Program-made: the position numbers and the translations under genes
Origin: Saccopteryx bilineata
Lineage: Eukaryota > Chordata > Mammalia > Chiroptera > Emballonuridae
Length of the DNA: 64,000 nt
NCBI RefSeq assembly: GCF_036850765.1
Contig: NC_089496.1
Location: 104,494,767 to 104,558,766 of the forward strand
Reading direction: 5' to 3'
Part shown: positions 25,500 to 38,768 of the stretch, piece after piece
How positions within the stretch are numbered: the first letter of the stretch is position 1
How the letters are laid out: the number at the start of each line of letters is the position of its first letter
The notes under the pieces: model-generated
Seen by the model: only the letters and a program-made list of their open reading frames with translations
Database searches by the model: none
What the model was told of the DNA's origin: nothing

Positions 25500-26160
25500 T
25501 CTGGGAGGGGTGCTAATCATGCCAGACCTGTGACCTTAAAGAACTTTGACTTTGAGTGAATGGGAACCCCTGCAGGGTTTCACGCAGACAGCGGCATGGT
25601 CTGACTTAGGGTTTTAAAGGACTCTGACTGTGTTGGGAACTGGCAGTAAGGGGCAAGGATGGGAGCCAGGAGCTCTGATAGGAGGCTGCGGCAGCAGTCC
25701 GGGTGGGAGCCGGTGGTGGCACAAGCCACATGGAAGCTGGCAGTAGCGAGAGCGCTTGGATTTGGGGCGCACTGTGAGAGCAGAGTTATCAGGATTTCCT
25801 GGTGCAGGTGGAGGAGGGCGATGGTGAGAGGGAAGAAACACGGATGCCTTCAGTGTTGACAGAGCGTCTGGCAGCACGGGCCGGGGAAGGCTGGGACGGC
25901 TCGTCTGGAGGGAGATCAGGAGCTCCATTGTGGGGCCACCCAGCTGGAAGTGTCCACGAGACACCAGGTAGAGAGGTGTGAGGGGACTGCACTTTGTGAG
26001 AAAGGTCCGGGCTGGAAACAGAAAATGGGGTGTCGTCAGCACAGAGCTGGCGTTCAGAGCCGTGGGCCGGAGGAGCCCAGGGAGAGGCCGGGGACTGCGC
26101 TCCGCACCAGGTGGCTGCCACGTGGAGAAGATGGAGCGCCGGCAGCTTTGGGACCCATCT
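25500..26160 (-). mobile_element. L2 ORF2 fragment, inverted
   Basis: The reverse strand carries scattered similarity to the reverse transcriptase C-terminal region of L2/CR1 elements, in a frame broken by substitutions. On the + strand, ggcaaggatgggagccagga followed by ggaggctgcggcagcagtcc matches the reverse complement of the family's SRLDYCNSLL-type segment. An ancient, inactive relic. Confidence 0.6.
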
Positions 26161-26566
26161 AGAGTTGATGAGGCGGACGGAGGGGGGCCAGGCCGAACCC
26201 AGGAGCCGGTGGAATTTTCCAGCCGCGTGTCTTGTTAGAGATGCTTATAGTCTGTTTGAGAAGGAGGAAAAAACCCCAGTGGATGCCCACTTTCACTCTG
26301 GTCATGTCGACGTTCCTCTTCCAGGAGCTTTGTTTTTTTGTTTTTTTTTTGTAAAGGAAATGTGAGTGTGGCTCCCGCCCTGACGTGACAGTGCTCTCAC
26401 GTGCGCCTCAGCCAGGCCGCCGCCCATGAGGCGCTGACCCCGGGAACCGTCGAGGCCTTTTCATCGCCCGTCCTGACGTCAAATGACCAGCCTTTGGAAA
26501 CGCTTCTTCTACGCATGAAGACTGAGTTTTCCAGGGCTGGTGCAATTCTTGTCTGAAATTCATTTT

Positions 26567-26895
26567 TTTTTTTTTTAAACAGAGCCAGAGAGAGAGGGAT
26601 AGACAGAGGCAGACAGACAGGAACAGAGACAGATGAGAAGCATCAATCATTAGTTTTTCGTTGTGTGTTGCAACACCTTAGTTGTTCATTGATTGCTTTC
26701 TCATATGTGCCTTGACTGCAGGCCTTCAGCAGACCGAGTAACCCCTTGCTCAAGCCAGTGACCTTGGGCTCAAGCTGGTGAGCTTTTGCTCAAACCAGAT
26801 GAGCCCTTGCTCAAGCTGGCGACCTCGGGGTCTCGAACCTGGGTTTTCTGCATCCCATTCCGACGCTCTATCCACTGTGCCACCACCTGGTCAGG
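26567..26895 (-). mobile_element. Type B tRNA-derived SINE
   Basis: Full-length reverse copy: T run at 26563-26576, GA-rich segment, catcaatcattagtttttcg, cttagttgttcattgattgc, several 20-bp modules of the type gctcaagctggcgacctcgg, and head complement acgctctatccactgtgcca. Near-perfect target-site duplication ctgaaatt(or a)catttt at 26553-26566 and 26896-26909. Confidence 0.88.
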
Positions 26896-27163
26896 CTGAA
26901 ATACATTTTCTTTTTCCTTCCATCCTGACTGGAGCTCCAAGGAGGGAGGAGATGGCACTGTCCTGGGTGTCACGCACCGTCCAGGGATCCCTGGCTCCAC
27001 CAGCGCCATCCTCACCAGTTCCACCTCTAGGCTGAATTTCTGCCGAGTGGGGTTTGTTAAAAATAACCCGTCCTCGTCGGGCTCTGACGCAGCCCATGGG
27101 ACAGGCCAGCCCTCCGCACAGTCCTGACAGTCGAGTTCCTCAATGAAGCAAAAGACTGTGGCT

Positions 27164-27470
27164 TTTTTTTTCCCACAGAGACAGAGAGAAGGACAGACAG
27201 GGACAGACAGGAAGGGAGAGAGATGAGAAGCATCAATTCTTTGTTGTGGCACCTTAGTTGTTCATTGATTGCTTTCTCATATGTGCCTTGACTGGGGGCT
27301 CCAGCAGACCAAGTGACCCCTTGCTCAAGCCAGCGACCTTGGGCTCAAGCTGGTGAGCTGTGCTCAAACCAGATGAGCCTGCGCTCAAGCCAGTATCCTC
27401 GGGGTTTCAAACCTCGGTTCTCTGTGTCCCAGTCCAACGCTCTATCCACTGTGCCACCACCTGGCCAGGC
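27164..27470 (-). mobile_element. Type B tRNA-derived SINE
   Basis: Reverse copy only about 270 bp from the previous one. Target-site duplication agactgtggct at 27153-27163 and 27471-27481. Head complement aacgctctatccactgtgcc followed by cacctggccaggc. Confidence 0.88.
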
Positions 27471-27969
27471 AGACTGTGGCTCTTTTAACATGGGGCCTGG
27501 GTGGTGGGGGAGGGGGGAGCAGACGTGTTTGTATATCACCCATCTGACTGCAGGGCAATTCAGCCCTTAGTCATGGTTGTCAAGGGGCTTCTGGGAGCCT
27601 GGGAAGGACTCCCCCATGGTCCTCCCCCTGAGAAATGGAGCCAGCACCTACATCATGGCAATGACTAGATTTGGCTTCTGGAGAGCAACAAGGACTTGCC
27701 CAGCAGGTCAAGGGATGAGAAGGGTCCCAGGTCAGTGTCGAGCTCCACGGGCCACCAGGGTCTTGCCACGGCCTTCTTAACGATGGATGTGCTTCTTCTG
27801 TAACCTGCTTCCTGGGAGGCTTGGTGGCATCTTTGTTCCTTTTGTGTTCTGTTTTCCCTCCAACTTTGTGTTGTTTTTTTCTCTTTTATCAATCATCTCA
27901 GCTCTTTTGAAACCCGCCCACGCCCGTCGCGGGTCTCTTCTCTTTGGGGTTGGGGAGGCTCGGCAGGTC

Positions 27970-28140
27970 CTCAGCCAGACTTGCTCAGCACGTGTTTCCT
28001 GGACGTCTCCGATGTGTAGCGCTGTGCTGGAGCAGGTGAGGACCCCGCGGTGAGCAGAGCACACCGGCCCTCCGGGAGCTTGCTTTCCAACTGAAAAGTA
28101 TGCGAAGAAAAGGTTTTAATGAAGTAATGAACTCTTACTC
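27970..28140 (-). mobile_element. L2 3'-end relic
   Basis: Inverted L2 end: tgtgtagcgctgtgctgga, then cctccgggagcttgctttcc. Moderate divergence. Confidence 0.5.
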
Positions 28141-28164
28141 CTGTGAGTTCAGATGTAGCAGCTA

Positions 28165-28535
28165 GGTATTTATTTGTTGCTGTGTAAGAAATTATCTCAA
28201 AATTTAGCTGCCTGAAACAATAAACATTTATTGCCTTACAGTTTTGTGGGTCGAAATTTGGAAATGGTTTACTGAAGTACACTGACTCAAGGTTTGTCGA
28301 CAGCTTATCGTAAGCTGTTGTCGGAGCTGCAGGTGTCTGAAGGCGTGGTCTGTGTCCAGCTGCTGCTCGTGGCTGGCGGTCGGAGGCCTCGGCTGTTTCA
28401 CATGCGAACCTCTCCACGGGGGTGCTCGACCGTCCTCATAACATGGCTGGCTTTCCCCAGAGCAAGTGACTCAAGAGAGCGCAGTCGAAGCTACAGTGTC
28501 TTTTACATTCTAGTCTCAGAGGTTCCCTGATGCTC
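28165..28535. repeat. Old interspersed repeat, family B copy 2 (family not named)
   Basis: Contains aacaataaacatttattgcc, ttacagttttgtgggtcg, ataacatggctggctttccc and agtctcagaggttccctga, in the same order as the related copy at 1495-1835. Confidence 0.5.
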
Positions 28536-28644
28536 TGTCCCTAATACAAATCATAAGGGTTGCCCAGGTTAGCCCTATTCAGTAATGAAAGAGGCTTCTC
28601 AAGGGCATGGACAGCAGGAGCAAAGATTATTAAAGTTCCCCCCC

Positions 28645-29051
28645 TTTTTTTAGAGAGAGAGAGAAAGAGAGGAACAGACAGGGATAGACAGACAGGAAGG
28701 GAGAGAGATGAGAAGTATCAATTCTTCATTGTGGCTCCTTAGTTGTTCATAATTGCGTTTTCATATGTGCCTTGACTGGGGGGCTCCAGCTGAGCCAGTG
28801 ACCTTGGGCTCAAGCCAGTGACCTTGGGCTTCATGCCAGCGACCTTTGGGCTCCAGCCAGTGACCATGGGGTCATGTCTATGATCCCACGCTCAAGCCAG
28901 CAACCCCAAGCTCAAGCCAGATGAGCCTAGGATCAGGCCGGATAAGCCTGCACTCAAGCCAGCAACTTCAGGGTTTTGAACCTGGGTCCTCAGCATCCCA
29001 GGCTGACGCTCTATCCACTGTGCCACTGAAGTGCTATCCACTATGTCAGGC
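28645..29051 (-). mobile_element. Type B SINE with expanded internal modules
   Basis: About 407 bp, the longest type B copy here. The 20-bp module like gccagtgaccttgggctcaa is repeated with variation from about 28790 to 28985, and the head complement is partly duplicated (gctatccactgtgccac then gctatccactatgtcagg). Flanks show an imperfect duplication taaagttcccc / taaagtcccca. Confidence 0.8.
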
Positions 29052-32000
29052 TAAAGTCCCCATTTTTAAAAATGGACACAGTCAATGACATGAGGTTACA
29101 ACTAGTGAAATCTAAATGTGCTAAATATGCTAGAAAGCACTCCAAGGCATTCATTTGCCCAGAACTATAGAAAATAACTTGAAATTAGTAAGCCGTCACC
29201 TGGCTTTGGGTGTGCCTGGCTGTCCTGAAATTGTAGAATGATTTGATATGCCTCACTTGGGGAACTAGACACTCAGCTGCTTTTATTTGTGTGAAGAGAC
29301 AAATTCCCAGTGTTTGCTGGTCTTTCTGTCACTGCTGTGATCTCCCAAAAGAGGGAGGGTGGAGAGAAGTGATCACCCTCAAGGTGGACATGGATACCTC
29401 GCAGAGTTGGTGAAGCCAGACCCGGGGAGCAGGTGATCTTGGAAAAGCACCACTTACACAGTGGGTTCTTCTGGGTGCCCCACCCATGCTTCCAAACAAC
29501 GTGGCTCTCCTAGACACTGCCGTGTTCCCAGTGACGTCACCCCCGAACCACAGTTGACTGAAGCCAGGGAGAAGCCTGTGACCTTTGTCTGGGTTTTATA
29601 GACTTGAGAGGAAGTCCTTTTCTGGTAGAGAAGGCTTAAAATAAAAAACCTGGGAGCCGGTGATTGCCATGCTTTCTGCCACTGGAGCAACACATCTCAG
29701 TCCTGAGAGTGTGATGCCAGTCACATGCACACACAGACACACGCACACGCACACATGCCCATGAGAGGGGGTTCCGGCAGAGCTCACACCCTCGCTCCTG
29801 GTCTCGGGGCCTGGCTGCATTTCCAGCCTCCCTACAGTTTGGTTGTTTGACCCATCCTTGGATTCCAGGAGCCAAGAGATTACAGTTTTGCTTGAACCAG
29901 ACAGGCTTGGGATTCTTTTCTCTTGGAACCAAAGGAAGGAGAGTTTGAGACACTTGCATGCTGGCCTTCTGAGCCTTGGTAGGGAGTGAGGACTGAGAGG
30001 AATGCCAGGGGCTGGGGGCAGAGGACAAGCAGCAGGCAGGGGTGGGCTGGGGACGGCCACTCGGGGCTGAGGTTCTCAGGAGGATGATGGGACAGACAGG
30101 AGGTGACAGCACCAGCCCTCTGACTGCTGCTGATAAATTGATCTCCTCCACCCAGGAGAGGTGTGTGCCCCTTTCCTCCTTCCTTCTGACTAGCTTTTGC
30201 CCCAGGCAGGGCCTGTCTCATAAGCTGGTGTCTCTGGTCCTGTCAGTGAGGTTCGGGGTCACCCTGGGGCCACTCCTACCACACAGTCTATACCCCAAGG
30301 CGGCCAGTGGTCCACCCTTCCTTCCCTTCTTTCTCTGGTCCTGTTCCATCGGTTGCCCTCTCTGAGGGCCTCTGTCCATCTCTTCCTGACCCAGACCCAA
30401 GTGGGGTCCTCAGATGCAGCAGAGATCAGAGAATAGGCTGTCTTGAAGCGGAGCTGCGTCTGCAAGAGAGGGCAGCAGGAACCCATGGTGCCCACGCGGG
30501 CAGGGAGCCAGTGGGTGACTGCCCCTCACTCCCGCCTACACTGCAGCTGGGTGGCGAGTGGCTCCGGAGGGGCCAGTGGAGACCCCTCCCACCCCCCCAG
30601 CCCACATGGGCAGCACAGGCAGGACACCAAGGCCAGTGTGGGCGGGGCTGGGGACGTCTCCAGAAGGGATATGGTGAGCACGCTGCCAGCCGGCACGTCA
30701 CTCGTCCCTGCTGTGAGGACTGGAAAAGCTGACCGCATCCTTAATTGCAGAAGCCGGAGGTGGCGGGACTTCATCTTCCCGTCAGGGCAGGAGAAGGTCT
30801 CCCAGGAGGAGGAGGTGACATCTGAGGCTGGTCGGAGGCTGTGAGGAATTCAGCCCAGACACTGCTCTGTAAACCGGTTTCTTTGAAAACATGGCGGGTC
30901 CCCTTTTCTCAGCCTTCAATCTGCATGTTTTTAAAAATCCTCCGAGGGAACTGTGTCTGAAGAGAGAGGACACGTTTCTCGGTGTTTCCTAAGACTGACG
31001 GTGCACGTAGAGCAGGCCAAGAGGATGCACTCCTGGTTTGCAGACGAGGACAGACACAGGTGTTTATACTCTTTGGCAGCTGCAGGTACATAAATACTCC
31101 TTTTTGCCTTAAACTCAGGGGCTTGTTTTGCTCTTTGTGCTGCAGCAGCACCCCAGTGACTATTCCTGTGCTTGGCATCAATCGCAGTGCAGAGGGCAGG
31201 CTCCTTAAGTGGCCCCTCCGTCGGTGGGCACCTGGATATGTCTGGGGAAGAGAAACGCCCCCGGGGGAGCGGCCAAGGTGCTCTTCGCTGCTCTATTACA
31301 GCTGAGCTCCGGGCAGCAGCAGGTTGCTAACGGACGAGTCCCACCGCCCTTGCTGGAGGAGGGAGCTCTCTGACAGACACAGGTCCGCGGGCAGGCCTTG
31401 TGTGTGCTTTTACCTCCCTTGTCATTGAAGCCATTGTGTGGCTGCCATTTCCCAAGCCGGCTCTAATTGTAATATTCTAGGCTGGTGGCCCAACCTCTTC
31501 TTTGCTGCTTATGTTTTCTGGTTTAAGCAGATTCCACCAGCTTTTGCCCATGACCTGGGCCCAGGGCGTACCCCTGCAGCGGGTTTCTGGGTGGGTGGTC
31601 CCCCTGCCTCGGCGGTGTGACCTGCCTGTGCTTTGCCCACCCAGCTGAGCTGCCATGGTGCCTCCTCTCTGCAGGTGGCCTCTCAGGACATGTCCCCCAG
31701 GGAGCCCCACCTGGGAGCGGGTCGCTGTAGAGACACGGCCTGTCACTCCAGGTGACTTAATCAGTGTGGAAAGGCCGGCTGGATGCCATCTGTTGGTTTT
31801 CTGCCTCCCAACACAAATGCTCTTCAAGTGGTGGTGACCTGATGTGGACTCTCAAAGAAAGGCCTTTTGATCCCCGGCTGGGTTGCCTGTCCCCGCATGC
31901 TCCCGGCTGCCTCCCTGTGGAACTGTGGCGCCCAGCCGCCCGGCCAGGCCTCTGCTGGGAGGCAGCTGACCTAAAAGTGATGTTATTTTTTTTTTTTTAA

Positions 32001-32299
32001 CTTGGGTTTTAGTACCTAGAGCAATAATATTTTCAGCTGGTTATTGAGGCTGATTAGTGAGTCTGTTTGGTTAAATAGAGCCGCCCTCACAGAGGTATTT
32101 TGGGACAGAGCAAATCCAGGGTTCTGCATAGGATTGAGTTACCCCAAAAGGTGGTCTGGGCCTTGCAAAGCAGTCTGGGTAAATTCCCATGGTGCCAGAC
32201 CATTAGCGGGGTGTCCAGGGCAGCGGGCACTGGGTGCTTCTCCTCACTCTAGGGAAAGGGTGGTCAGTTGTGCTCTGAACTCAGCCCCCAGCCTCGTCC

Positions 32300-32400
32300 C
32301 TTGCTAGCTCTATTGTATTTGAACATTAAGAGCCTCAGTTTCTTCATCTGTGAATTGGGAGTAACAATACCTTCCTTGTAGGATGAGTCTGGTCTTTTCA
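32300..32400 (+). mobile_element. MIR relic
   Basis: Forward MIR core: gagcctcagtttcttcatct, then gtgaattgggagtaacaata. Confidence 0.55.
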
Positions 32401-32639
32401 ATACTGTGTGGAGTTGTGTGTTCACTTGTGTATCAGCTTTGGGGGAGTGTCGGGGAGCACAGAGGGAGAAAGTAACAGGAAAAACTCAAGGAGAAAGAGC
32501 TACCTTCTCTCCTTCATTGGTCTTAAGGCCTCATTCATCAAACCAAAGCATTGAGAAATGAACAATCCTACAGGGCTCATCCTTATGGTGAGGAGGCGTT
32601 GCCCCCTGGAGAGAGAAGTGTGGAGGCGGGGGGGCCCAG

Positions 32640-32775
32640 TGGAGTCAGGCAGATGCGCCACGCTTCTGTGCTGGCCCTGCCGCGACCAGCTGTGGGACCT
32701 GAGGCCAGCGCTCCACCTCTCTGAGCCTCGGTGCCCAGCTCTGTGAAGGGAACGGGTCAAATTCCTTCCAGAACT
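32640..32775 (+). mobile_element. MIR relic
   Basis: Forward MIR: gaccagctgtgggacctga, then ccacctctctgagcctcgg. Confidence 0.5.
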
Positions 32776-33689
32776 GTCACCCTCTAGTCCTGTGATTCAA
32801 ATGAGCATAGTGTCAGTGTCTCTTCCTTGGAGAAAAACCATCAACACTGTCAGAAAACTCACTTGCTCTGGACAGAAATGTGCCTGGCTGCCTCTGGGGG
32901 CCTTCCAAGTGTTGCCCACACTTCCTCCTTCTTGGGAGGGTCCCCTGGGAGGGCCCGGGGAGAACCGGCCTCTAGACACTGGGTTGAGAGGTTGCCTTGA
33001 GCTGGGCCAGGAGGTCTGGAGCATATAACCCCACAGCAAGAAGGACAGGGAAGGAGTTTCAGCCGGTCTGTGCCGATGCCATTGTCTCTGTGTCTTTTGA
33101 AACAGCTATACTCTTGGACCATGACTGACAAATCCTGGGGTGGTAGATGTTGTAGTGGTTATAAACAATGTGCAATTAGCTCCCTTGTCTGAGCGAGAAA
33201 GGCAAACTTCCCCAGGCTTTCTGTTAACTAACTCCAGGCCTTCCATCTGCCTGGCCCGTGCTCAGGGGTCGGTGAAGGAGCCCCTCGCAGGTCAGGGGAA
33301 AGAAAGAGGCCCGCCTTTCAGAGGCCCTGCCTTTTTTAGAGCCGGGTCCCACTGGCTTGTTCTGCGATCTGGAGTCCCACATTCCTTGGTGTTACTGAGA
33401 AACAGCTCTGGGTTTAGAGGTCCAGGGCCCAGCTCTGCCACCTCTCCTGAAGGACTCGGGGCCACCCCGCTGACCAGCCTCCTCCGCCCCCGCCGCTCTG
33501 CACATGCGGGTGAAGGGGTGTGTAATGGTGACCCCTGCGCCCCACATCACTGTGGGGCTCTTTGGAGGTTCAGATGAGAGCATCTGAAAAAACCTCTGGA
33601 TGTTGACTCTGTAAGCTGAAAAGCTGCAAAGGTAAGGCATCCACCCATATTATTGTCTTCCCTTGCAAGGTGTAATAATAGCAATGGTG

Positions 33690-33865
33690 ATCATTACGAC
33701 AACCGTTAGTTGAGTGTTTATTATGTGCCCAGCTCTGGGCCAGGAGCTTTTACAATTGCTAGCTACCTGAACACCCTGTATAAGTCAGTGCATTTCCCGG
33801 TGCATTTCCCGGGGGTGACGTAATCGCCTAAGGTCATGCAGCTTGCAGGTCTGAGTGACCTAAGG
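33690..33865 (-). mobile_element. MIR relic
   Basis: Inverted MIR: gtttattatgtgcccagctc, then aaggtcatgcagcttgcagg. Includes a small internal duplication, gtgcatttcccgg twice at about 33789-33815. Confidence 0.5.
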
Positions 33866-34268
33866 CAGCCTCTCGGGGTGGGCCTTCCAGCTTGGTGGCC
33901 TGTTATTTTCCAGTGACTTCCTTTGATTTATCTCTGTTGGTGGTTCTCAGTCCCAGCTTCCTGGCATCTCAACCCCAGCTGCCTGGATGCCCGGCCTCTG
34001 TCGCCAGAAGGTCTGACGTGGTGTGTGGTGGGGAGGCCCAAGCACCAGCATCTGCTCCCCGGGGGATCCTGACGTGCAGCCCGGAAAGAGAGCCGCTGTC
34101 CTGAGCACGTGTCCACGCTGGGGCAGAGTGGGCCGCACGGGACATTGGGTCTCCTGCCCTCTCTGGGCCTCAGCTCCCTGCCCTGTAGGGAGGAGGGGAT
34201 GGGCCCGGTGACCTCTAGGGTGTCTTCTCCAGGGACCTCAAAGGTCTGTCATTATAAGAAGCTCATGA

Positions 34269-34607
<339 letters not shown>

Positions 34608-35224
34608 TGATGGGAGGGGGAGGAGTGGCTAGAGCTCTGTTGGCAGAGGCAGTATCAGCTGAACACTTAACAATGCAGAGTTCTGAAGTCGGTTCTGAAT
34701 ATACTGAGGGTGAGGGGCTGCCCTGACCCCTCCTCAGGGGCACCCCCTCATGGCTGAAGGAAGACAGGCAGTGCCACCTGCATGCCCTCCTCCCCTGGCA
34801 TCCTGGCAGCCTTGGTTCCCTGGAGCTTGTGTCTTCTTCCCCCCGAATCTGACAGATAAATCTACGTTGGAGAGCCTGGCCTGGGCATGGGGGTCCTAGT
34901 CCCACCCCTTCCACCCATGCGGTCCTGTCCCCACACTGAGCCTCAGATCCCCTTTCTGAAAAGAGGCCCACCCTGCCAGGCCACCTCCCGGGGGCCTCGA
35001 GGCCTGAGATGAGAGCTGCATGCAGACAGCTTTGGGGTGTCCTGCACCCTGTGGGCCAGCATTGGCTTTATTCTCACTCAGGACCTGGACACTGTGGGCA
35101 CTAGGCCCCCAGGAAGGGTGCTCCTCACATCCCGGGCCGCAGGTGGATTAACGTCACCATTGCCTGTGTGACAGGGTCCTGGCTGTCCGTCCTTCCACAC
35201 ACAGTGTGGCAGAGGTGGCAACAC

Positions 35225-35375
35225 ACAGGCACGCAGGTCAGGAAACTGCACCACCTGTAACTTACCCTGAGACCTTAGTCTTTCTCTGCCCGGGCCTCAG
35301 CGTTCTTTACGGTAAAATGAGTGAGGCTTGGCCAGATGATCTCAGAGGGTCCCTGAAAACTGGACAGCCACAGAC
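35225..35375 (+). mobile_element. MIR relic
   Basis: Forward, diverged MIR: cccgggcctcagcgttctt, then tacggtaaaatgagtgagg. Confidence 0.45.
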
Positions 35376-36114
35376 TGTCCTCTCCACGCCCCCACTGAGG
35401 GAAGGGCACGTGATTCACAAGACCAGAACCAAACAATGAGGAGCAGAAGGTGGGAGAAGCTTCCAGGCAGGTGGGCGGGGTCATGCCACTGAGACTGTGA
35501 CTCCCAGGATGCGACACTGAGCCCCTGAAGAGAGGTAGCCCCTGGCCCACCTAAGAGTATTAATCAGTTGATCCTTACTTAGTTTGACTCAGAGGCGCTG
35601 ACCTCCTGCCACCCGGGGGTGCTAACCCCATGGCCTGTGCCCATCGGCGATTGTGCTAAGGCTGAAGGCACTGAAGCCGGTGCTGCAGTCACTCGGGTGG
35701 ACTTCCGCCCAGGAGATAGGTGGGACTGAGGACGGGAGTGTCCATGTCACCTGCAGCAGCTCCTCCAGCCACAGCGGGGCTGCTGAAAGCTTGCATCCCC
35801 CTCGTGAAGACATCTAGGTGACAGGAGGGCTTTAAACCCACAGTAGTGCCTTCACCCCAGGGCTATAGGAACGGCAGCTCACTGGCAAAGCACCTGCTGG
35901 GAGCTAGAGCCGCCAAGAGCGCTGTGACGGTTCCCTCCTCCCAGAGATGGGAGTCAGCCCACTCACTCATAGGCGGCTGCGCGGCCTGGGAAAGGGGAAC
36001 CGGCTGCGGGCGCAGTTAAAGGAACCTCAACTGCCCTTGGCTTTGCCCGTCCAGCTCTCCATCCCACCCCTTCAGGGTTGCCCTCCTGTTCGGGCTTCCT
36101 CTGGACAGTGCAAT

Positions 36115-36330
36115 GCATCTAGCATGAATTGTGGACCCACTGTGTGTTGGCGCCGTCTCACTTAGTCCTTGCTGTCACCGCGTGATGTGATTCTGTGGGC
36201 TCCACCTTACGTGGGAGGACGAGGAGGCTGAGGAGGGGCTGTCACTGTCCCAGGTCACACAGCAGGCATTGAACCCAGGGCAGGGTGACCCCAGAGCCCT
36301 GGGTCCTGTGTGGTGCGCTGTTTCCCTCCT
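36115..36330 (-). mobile_element. MIR relic
   Basis: Inverted MIR: ggacccactgtgtgttgg, then gaggaggctgaggaggggc, cccaggtcacacagcaggc and attgaacccagggcagg. Confidence 0.6.
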
Positions 36331-37127
36331 CTGCCCCCTCGCGGCCCTCACCGCCCCTGCCACCCCATCCGTGTGTCTGCTGGCCGGGCTGATCTCAGCG
36401 AGGTGAAGTGGTTGGTTGCCCGGCTGCTCTGGTGCCTTCTGCTTCCCTCTCTGCTCGCGGACCCCAGCCCGGGCCCTGCAGGCCTCTCTGCCCTGCGCAG
36501 TACTGCCTCTGTCTCCCGCAGGGTGGGGCCCAGCCTGCCCGGCAGCTTAGACAGTTTTACAAGAGCCTCAGAGCCTGCCAGCAACCCCCTTAGGTGCTCC
36601 TCAGTGCTGACAATCTAACCCGCGCCATGTTACACCCAGGGCCTGGGGGAGGGGGTCGAAGTGGTCCCGCGGGCCGGCTGTTTTCCGACAGTAAATTTTG
36701 CATTACTTTCCCAGCCCTTCCTGTGGTTGCTCTCTGTGGCCTATGTCCCTTCTCGGTCCTGCAGACGCCCCAGGTTCTGGGAGCCAGGGACTGAAAGGGG
36801 CTGAGCTCGTGGGGACAGCCCCCAGAGCCACTGTCCCCAAGCCCACATTGTCCTTACCGTGGGCCCTCTCAACATGCAGCTCAGCTGTTTGCTCCAAGGA
36901 CCATTTGCCAAAGGGTGGGCCACAGGACACTGGTCATTTGAGAGGCTCTGAGAACAAAACATCTCTGTGGTCAATTACACGTGCTGCCTCTCCCCCTTGT
37001 AAAGGTTCGCCTGGTGTGTGAGCATACTAAAGGCTCTCAGAAGACCTGCAATAAAGAAACCTGTTTACCTATTCACAAAATATATATTTCCCAAACTTGT
37101 ATGACCATACAACCTTTTATTCTTTTT

Positions 37128-37497
37128 TCTTTTTTGTACTTTTCTGAAGCTGGAAACGGGGAGGCAGTCAGACAGACTCCCGCATGCGCCCGACCGGGAT
37201 CCACCCAGCACGCCCACCAGGGAGCGATGCTCTGCCCACCAGGGGGCGTTGCTCTGTTGCAACCAGAGCCATTCTAGCACCTGAGGCAGAGGCCATAGCG
37301 CCATCCTCAGCGCCCGGGCCAACTCTGCTCCAATGGAGCCTTGGCTGCAGGAGGGGAAGAGAGAGACAGAGAGGAAGGAGAGGGAGAGGGGTGGAGAAGC
37401 AGATGGGCGCTTCTCCTGTGTGCCCTGGCCGGGAATCGAACCCAGGACTCCCACACACCAGGCTGACGCTCTACCACTGAGCCAACTGGACAGGGCC
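37128..37497 (-). mobile_element. Type A long tRNA-derived SINE
   Basis: Reverse copy with a perfect 18-bp target-site duplication caaccttttattcttttt at 37110-37127 and 37498-37515. The two CTCF-like motifs are present, the first damaged (ccaccagggagcg, 37214-37226) and the second intact (ccaccagggggcg, 37236-37248). It lacks the following cctccggggcg block found in the other two copies. Confidence 0.92.
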
Positions 37498-38199
37498 CAA
37501 CCTTTTATTCTTTTTCAAATTTCTCATCCTTCTGACTATTTCTTGGACTGTAGAATACATCCAAGGGTCTTCACAACCTGGCCTCCTCTGGTTCCCACAT
37601 CAATTCTGCCGTTCCCTCTTGTCCATTGTTATCCTGGGCTACCGCCAGGCCACTTCCCAATCTCGTCCTGACATCTTCACTACACTGTTTCATTCAGGCT
37701 GTTCCCTGCAAGGCCCTCTATCTGGCATGTGGGGCCCCTACTCCGTCTTTCTCTCTGTGTCCCCGCTCTGCCTGACACCTCCGGCCGCACGGAGCCTCTC
37801 TGCCTCCGGTCAGAGGCCACCGCCTCTCCCTGGGTGGGTTCTGAGAGCAATGCTCAGTTGTGTTTCTGGGGTCCACATAGTCAGCGCTTCCATGGTATGG
37901 TGGGGGGTTCTGAGGCCCCCACCTTGCAGAGGGAGAGACAGCATATCGACAAGTTGGTCGAATGCAGTGTAATGGAGCTGTGCAATAGAGGGCATGTGGC
38001 TCGTGAGAAGCTGTCCCTAGACCATCCTGGCGGGCAAGCTGGGGAGGCTTCTCGGAGGTGGTGTGGCTGAGTCACATCTAAAAATGATGAGGAGGAGGAG
38101 GGGGAGGAAGCCAGGTACAGATGAAAGGAAAGGAGAAGGGCCTTTCTCAGCTGGGGACCCCCCCCCCAGGATGTCCTATTTGGTGGTGCATGGCGATAT

Positions 38200-38600
38200 A
38201 TATTTTTTTTCTTCTGTATTTTTCTGAAGCCGGAAACGGGGAGAGATAGTCAGACAGACTCTCGCATGCACCCGACCGGGATCCACCCGGCACGCCCACC
38301 AGGGGGCGACGCTCTGCCCACCAGGGGGCGACACTCTGCCCCTCCGGGGCGTTGCTCTGCCGCGACCAGAGCCACTCTAGCGCCTGGGGCAGAGGCCAAG
38401 GAGCCATCCCCAGCGCCCGGGCCATCCCTGCTCCAGTGGAGCCTCGGCTGCGGGAGGGGAAGAGAGAGACAGAGAGGAAGGAGAGGGGGAGGGGTGGAGA
38501 AGCAGATGGGCGCCTCTCCTGTGTGCCCTGGCCGGGAATCGAACCCGGGACTTCTGCATGCCAGGCCGACGCTCTACCACTGAGCCAACCGGCCAGGGCC
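38200..38600 (-). mobile_element. Type A long tRNA-derived SINE
   Basis: Reverse copy with target-site duplication catggcgatat at 38189-38199 and 38601-38611. Both CTCF-like motifs are intact (38296-38308 and 38318-38330), followed by cccctccggggcgttgctct. The tRNA head complement is clean: gggaatcgaacccgggac and accactgagccaaccggcc. Confidence 0.92.
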
Positions 38601-38664
38601 CATGGCGATATTCTTGATGGACACATTTGGGAAGATGTGCTACTAGCACCGAATTGACACGGGC

Positions 38665-38768
38665 CAGGGTTACTCTTGAGTATCCAACAATGCACAGGGT
38701 GGCCCCACCACAGAGAATGATCAGGCCCCAAGTGTCACTGGTGCTGAGGTTGAGAAGCCCTGGTATAG
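38665..38768 (+). mobile_element. MER5-like (hAT-Charlie) relic
   Basis: Short piece ending cactggtgctgaggttgag and aagccctgg, resembling the end of MER5-type elements. Directly right of the type A SINE at 38200. Weak evidence. Confidence 0.4.

Noticed and set aside
26408..27570. Open frames reading IDASHLSPFLSV and Cys/Leu/Ser-rich tails
   Set aside because: These are translations of type B SINE sequence, repeated at 2408-2617 and 41269-41493.
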